Of a DNA stretch of 64,000 nucleotides, positions 59,436 to 64,000 are shown piece after piece. The position numbers and the translations under genes are program-made. Below the pieces are notes generated by a model, which saw only the letters and a program-made list of their open reading frames with translations, ran no database searches and had not been told where the DNA came from. Every line of letters begins with the position of its first letter. Position 1 is the stretch's first letter. Source of the DNA: Heterotrichella gracilis (Eukaryota; Sar; Xanthophyceae; Tribonematales; Xanthonemataceae); contig JAULBX010005553.1 in the NCBI GenBank assembly GCA_032358255.1, positions 1-64,000 on the forward strand, written 5' to 3'.

Positions 59436-60393
59436 TGCTGCACACGATCTTGCTAACAGCCCCAAGGTGTTCACAGGCACAACCGTTCAACAACTACCGC
59501 TCCCACAAAGGCACGCGGCAACAACCAACACCCTGCCCCATAGCCTTCCGCACGCCAACAAATAAGGGAGCAGCTGTTTTCTGCGTTTAAACCCAGAGCT
59601 TCGAGAGCGTGCCTCAGCAAGGGTTCAGCGGAGCACAATTCGTGGTACGGGATGCAAAGTGGATGCCACGCTGGCACTCACGCCGTCATTGCTTCTGCCC
59701 ACATGGGTGCTTTCCTGCCACGTGTTGAACCAACGGTATGGCGCTTAGCATAGCAGCAGTAGCTTCGTTTCTTGCCAACCTGCTGACACACCGTTGCCCT
59801 TATCACGGTGATAGTTGCAGGCCTGCGGCAAGAGCTGCCAAAAACTTCGACCTCCAAGTGGCATGCAGCACATGGCCAGGCCTTGCAGGGTTGCTCCCAG
59901 CAATAAAAAGCAGAAAGCAATTTGCGTGCATGTTAAAATGTTGCTGTATGTGGGCAGGGAGACTGTAACGTGCAGCATACGCGGGGGCAGCCACTTGAAA
60001 GACACACTTGAGTGCGGGTATCCATACGGATGCAAGCCATTTGTGGTACCCAGGTTGGCCACCTGCAGCACCCCAACCCAGGGTTTTCCACAAGCTGCAG
60101 CACCAACTTCGGCTAGCCTTGGGTGCCATGGGCGGCACACCCCAAAAGCACTCCTCAAGCGCAGTGTCAAAACAAGGAGTGGGGCTCGAGCCAAACAGCA
60201 CGCCACTATGCGCACACTCTCTCCTGTGCCCACAGGCTGTGCTCAGCCATCGCACCTAGGGTATCCGCTGTGGCGCACCTAGGGTAACCCTGCTGCACCG
60301 CATACCCTAACACAGCTGCAGGGCACACAGCGTCACACACCTCGGTATCCATACAGCAGGGTTAATACCCATACACCAGAATCCCCAGTAGCC
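59436..60393. other. Intergenic, no gene seen
   Basis: GATA gene promoter and TRM7 3' flank. A pair of direct motifs GCACCTAGGGTA occurs at about 60257 and 60275, with ACCCTAACAC nearby, again telomere-unit-like. No convincing ORF. Confidence 0.45.
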
Positions 60394-62846
60394 TCAACCC
60401 CCCTTGCCGCTGCGGCTCAGCTCCATGGCCCGCTTGTACGCAGGCGCTGTGGGCGGCTGCACCGGCGCCAGTGGGGTGTACCCATCACTGGGGAGGTCGT
60501 AGGACTGATCCGCGTCCCACCCCGATAGATCCCCGCAGGCGATGAAGGGGACCAGCATGCGGGCGCGGGGCCCTTCCTCCCCTTGCTCCTCTTCCCCTTG
60601 CAGGAAGGTCATAGCGGCGTCATCCAGCAGTCGCCGCAGGTGGGCGGGGGCGAAGCCGGGGGGCGGGGCATAGGCGCGGCACACAACAAAGGCCTCTGCA
60701 GGGCATGGGTGGGGCTGGGTGGGTGGGTGACATGGCTGTGGCTAGGGGCTACAGCAGGGTGCATGTGCGCCTGCATATCGGTGGGACCCCTCTGCCTGGC
60801 CCCAGATCCGCACATGCCATGCATTTTAGTAAAGAGCATGGTGGTGGCTTTCTTGAGCAAAGCATACCCTGCATCACATGCAGCGCATGTCGTGACCTAC
60901 CCTCCGCCGGTGCATGAAGGGTCCCTGTGCACTGCTGCAAGTTGCAATCAGAGGCAGTGCACCTTGCCCGCACCTATGCTAGAATTCCTGCTGCTCTTAG
61001 GCTTTGCCACTGTCACTTCTGGGAAGAACACCTTGAGCTGCAGCCACATGCGCATGGTTAAGTGGGTCAGGCGGGGCGGCAGGTGGGCATGCATGTTGTA
61101 CCATCGCCGCGTATGGTGTGGTAAGGGCATGCCATCCTGCTTCTATTGCGGAGTGTGTGCCTACTACATCAGTGCACATGCACTGGTTCTCAATGCCGCC
61201 ATGCACTGCCATGCTGCCAGCTGGGAACGGGGCATTTGCTAGGCATGTTTCCATTCATGCACCATCAGCCACATCCCCAATCCGCATGAGACATTCAACG
61301 CACGCCTCACCACCGCTTCCAGTCCACCCTACACCCGGCAGTACAGCAGGTAAGTCCTGCCCCAAACCCTAAGCCCTACCCCAAACACAAACCCTAAGTC
61401 CCCACCTGCGAGTACAGCAGGATGATATCCTTGTCCCAAACCTAAATTGTAGACCCTGCACCCAGCCCCTACCTGCGAGTACAGCAGGCTAAAAGCCTGC
61501 CTATAAACACTAAACCCTCCCCCTCACCACACATACCCTACGCCCCTACCTGCGAGTACAGCAGGCTGATGTCCTTCCCCCTGAACACCTTGGCCACAAA
61601 GGTGCCCCCCAGCCGCAGCACGTGCGTGACCACAGTCATTGCAGCCAGGATGAGCTGCGCCTGAACAAACTCGTCGAGGTCGTGCAGGCCGGTCACTGCG
61701 GCATGGGGGGGAGTGCAATACATGGTGAGGGAAGGGAAGGTAGATGCAGGGGGCATGCCAGACGGTGAGAGGAGGGGCGCCACACTTGGTGCTGGGAAGT
61801 CAGAGCAACAGGAGCACTCCATGCATGCTAGGCCTGAAATACCATTCACCCACGCCAAGTTACGCGCTGCGCCTCCCCAGCTCAGCTCCCCTCACCCTTC
61901 GTATACCTCCCCCACCCCCAAACCCGCTCACCATCCGGCGCCCCGTCCGACACCACCAGGTCCGCCTGCTGGCCCCGGAAGTGGCTGATCACCTCCTGCG
62001 CAGTGGCCTCGCTGGTGATGTCCCCCTGGAGCTGAGTCACGCCCTCGATGGCCGCCATGGGCTGCAGGTCAACGGACACAATCTTGGGCAGGTCGGTGGT
62101 TCTGCGCGTGTGGGGTGTGGCGGTGGTGTTGGCACGCGTGCAAGGCTGGTGATCAATCCACGCCACGCACTGGTGGGGTGTGGCGTCAATAGATGCACTG
62201 GCACTCTGCTCATCCATGCATGCACAGGTGTGTTCATGAGTATATGGCAAAGCACCTCGCACCCTGTGCACCCCCCTACCTCCTCCCACAAGTCACGGAT
62301 GCCCACCCTGGTCAAGGGGCCATGTATTATACTCGCAGCCCGCTCGGCGCACACAGTGGGACACGCCCCTCCCATGTAGCCACCAACCCCGACAACCCGC
62401 AGGCAGCCCCACATGCACACACACCACCACCGCTCACCTCCCCTGCGCCAGCGCCGGCAGGTACAGCCTCCGGCTCAGCACCTGGCTCCAGCTGCCGGGG
62501 GCGGCGCACAGGTCAACCGCGTGCTGCACACCTGGGTGCGCAGGCGGTGGGTGGGGTTCAGGGGCGGGGGCAAGGGCATTAAGCACAGGGGTACACAGCG
62601 GTGGGTGCTACAGGCACTGTAGGCTGAGTGTGAAGCAATGGCGCCGGGAGGGTGTTTGCACCATGCCCACTGGCGACTAGCTTTGCCCCCAAGGGCGTGC
62701 AAGCTGCTTTGATGTAGCCACGTGCCTGTGAATATGTCGAACGCCTCATCTATCTGTAGCAGCTTGAAGGCGCTGCGCGCCCTCCACCCCTCCTCCTTGG
62801 CCTTGCGGTAGTAGATGTCGCGCTTGTCCTTGGAGGCACGACCCAT
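60394..62846 (-). CDS. TRM7: tRNA 2'-O-methyltransferase TRM7/FTSJ1
   Basis: Six exons in phase (62726-62846, 62438-62531, 61932-62101, 61550-61695, 60974-61037, 60394-60695) give 298 residues, the usual size. The N-terminus [19 protein letters not shown] and SAFKLLQID are TRM7-specific. [15 protein letters not shown] is the SAM-binding motif I. The K-D-K-E catalytic tetrad is complete: K28, D124 (SDGAPDVTGLHD), K164 ([11 protein letters not shown]) and E199 ([15 protein letters not shown]). The enzyme methylates the ribose of tRNA anticodon-loop positions 32 and 34 in the cytosol together with THADA/Trm732- and WDR6/Trm734-type partners. Intron 1 has a GC donor (ACAG|GCACGT), and intron 4 carries four copies of the exon 4 donor. 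The C-terminal part ([16 protein letters not shown]) fits the family. Confidence 0.95.
61336..61576 (-). repeat. Four copies of the TRM7 exon 4 end and donor
   Basis: On the coding strand the true exon end reads CTGTACTCGCAG followed by GTAGGGGC (61543-61576 includes more exon). Copies lie at about 61464-61490, 61400-61436 and a shorter one at 61336-61349. The 61400 copy keeps at least 15 bp more of exon. CCCTAAA-like units (plus strand) lie between them, for example at 61365-61372, 61392-61397 and 61510-61517. Confidence 0.88.
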
Positions 62847-63681
62847 AGGGGGGCAGGAGCGGCGGGGAAGAGGCTGGGGCTGGGGCTGGGTCTGGGGCTG
62901 GTGGAACTGGGCTGGGAGTGGGGTGGGTGCTGGTGGGGGGTGTGGGGGGTGTGAGGGGGAGCCCCACTTTAGTGTGCACGCCAGTCAGCCCTGGGTGCTT
63001 GTTTCCCTGCCCTGTCCAATGTGAAGATGGTACGCCTTTGCAAGGTCTTTAGGTGAGAAACTGGGGGTATTGACTGGGGTCCAACCTGGGTGGAGTCCAA
63101 CCGCGCTGGTTTGGAGTCTAACTCACTGACTCGCTTGCTACGGGAATGCCGGAACGCTGGCCGTTGATGTTCTCGACACAAGCGTCTACTTCACCGGTTG
63201 ATACCTGACTTATGACCTGAAAAGCGAAGCCGGTGTACATTGGTGGACACTTTCTGCTTGCTCTTGACGATAATAAACGGTACGCGCCGCATGCATGCAT
63301 TACAAAAGCAGGCACTGTGGTAGCCGTGCCACTTGATATGGGCCATCAAGTTCTTTCAGGTTCTTCACGCCAGTAGTTTCCCACGCCTTTTCGCAGGCTT
63401 CCGTGCTACAGACTCCTTACTGACAACCGTTCGGTGTTGCAGTGGGTCTGTATTAGCGTCATGCCATATGCATGCATATAACGCTGCACACTTGGTTGGG
63501 TTAGGAGAGTCCTAGCTGTTACATCTTGGCAGTGACACTGCTGTTTACTGGTTGCGTTCAAGACTGGGTTTGCGCGAGGAGTACTGGGCAGACCAGGGCC
63601 AGCTTGATCTAACGGGTTGCAGGGCACCATAAACAGCTTGGTGGTGCTGCTCTGCACCTGGGACACACCTCGTTCCCCGCC
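62847..63681. promoter_or_regulatory. Divergent promoter region TRM7 / CX9C gene
   Basis: About 835 bp between the two start codons. A GGGGCTGGGGCTGGGTCTGG G-run tract at 62875-62900 lies just upstream of TRM7 and could form a quadruplex. No gene seen. Confidence 0.45.
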
Positions 63682-64000
63682 ATGGGCAAGCAAACCAGCC
63701 GGCCCATCAAGGTCAACCCCAGGCGAGGTGCCAGGGGGTTTGACTGCTACGAGGAGCTGCAGTCACTGTTCGTGTGCATGTCGGTGAGAGCCTGTAGCAA
63801 CTGCCATCCTGTGTGCTTATTGTGCTACATCACATACAGATTTACAAGAATAGGAAACTACAGTAATACAGTTACAATAGTACTTGCATGCGTGCGCCCA
63901 AACAAGGGTGCAGCCACCTGCTGTGGCCACACGCCTTGCATTGCCAAACACAGTCAATGACATAAGCCATTGGACTCTATTGCCATATTCAGTGTAAGGC
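63682..64000 (+). CDS. Twin-CX9C (CHCH) mitochondrial protein, first exon
   Basis: Exon 1 (63682-63783) encodes MGKQTSRPIKVNPRRGARGF and then CYEELQSLFVC, a C-x9-C motif, and ends at a GTGAGA donor in phase 0. The rest lies beyond the window. Basic N-terminus plus a CX9C helix is typical of small intermembrane-space or mitoribosomal proteins imported by Mia40; the sequence recalls CHCHD1/mS37-type proteins. The second CX9C must be in the next exon. Confidence 0.6.

Noticed and set aside
59745-60255. Minus-strand ORFs of 150-162 codons between GATA and TRM7
   Set aside because: No ATG-supported start with splice continuity, no domain, and overlapping open frames on both strands as expected from GC-rich composition.

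Overview
This window is nuclear DNA from a eukaryote, almost certainly a green alga (Chlorophyta). The coding exons are GC-rich and broken by many short GT-AG introns. The gene set is plant-like: a chloroplast TatC with a transit peptide, a plant-type GATA zinc finger with an 18-residue loop, selenoprotein K, NEK and GAF/PAS kinases, a dysferlin-domain lipase, and algal-type GT32 glycosyltransferases. Plant/alga telomere units (TTTAGGG/CCCTAAA) are scattered through introns. I found no bacterial operons, tRNA, rRNA or CRISPR. I cannot name the species from sequence alone.

Layout, left to right: the 3' end of a non-LTR retrotransposon ORF (1-584, +); a GAF-PAS tyrosine-kinase-like kinase (1765-6620, -); a SET-domain protein with a signal peptide (8713-12727, +); a GT32 glycosyltransferase (13821-16154, +); a DUF924/1-Cys-peroxiredoxin fusion (about 18010-22180, +); a second GT32 paralogue in inverse orientation (24557-26818, -); a 98-residue helical protein (27976-29071, -); a dysferlin-domain/class 3 lipase fusion (30362-36369, +); an AIG1-like membrane protein (37215-38577, -); an F-box/leucine-rich protein (about 39370-44469, +); a myristoylated EF-hand-like protein (45063-46145, -); a NEK kinase (47198-51339, -); TatC (52524-55071, -); selenoprotein K with an in-frame UGA and a 3' SECIS (55661-56574, +); a GATA factor (58106-59435, -); the tRNA 2'-O-methyltransferase TRM7 (60394-62846, -); and the first exon of a twin-CX9C protein (63682 to beyond the window, +). 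Exon chains were assembled by hand from splice signals, reading-phase continuity and family conservation; most close in phase across every intron.

Two things stand out. First, a selenoprotein K gene whose last exon carries UGA two codons before a UAG stop, followed 126 nt later by a stem-loop with all the parts of a type II SECIS. Second, a recurrent intron structure seen at seven junctions in five genes: a short stretch of exon plus its splice site is copied one to three times into the adjoining intron, usually with degenerate telomere repeat units between the copies. In one lipase intron both ends are copied this way, with telomere units in opposite orientations. I know of no named element that explains this.

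The genes are not an operon or an obvious pathway cluster. Local relationships are the inverted GT32 pair around the DUF924-peroxiredoxin gene, the divergent TatC/SelK pair (about 590 bp between start codons) and the divergent TRM7/CX9C pair (about 835 bp).
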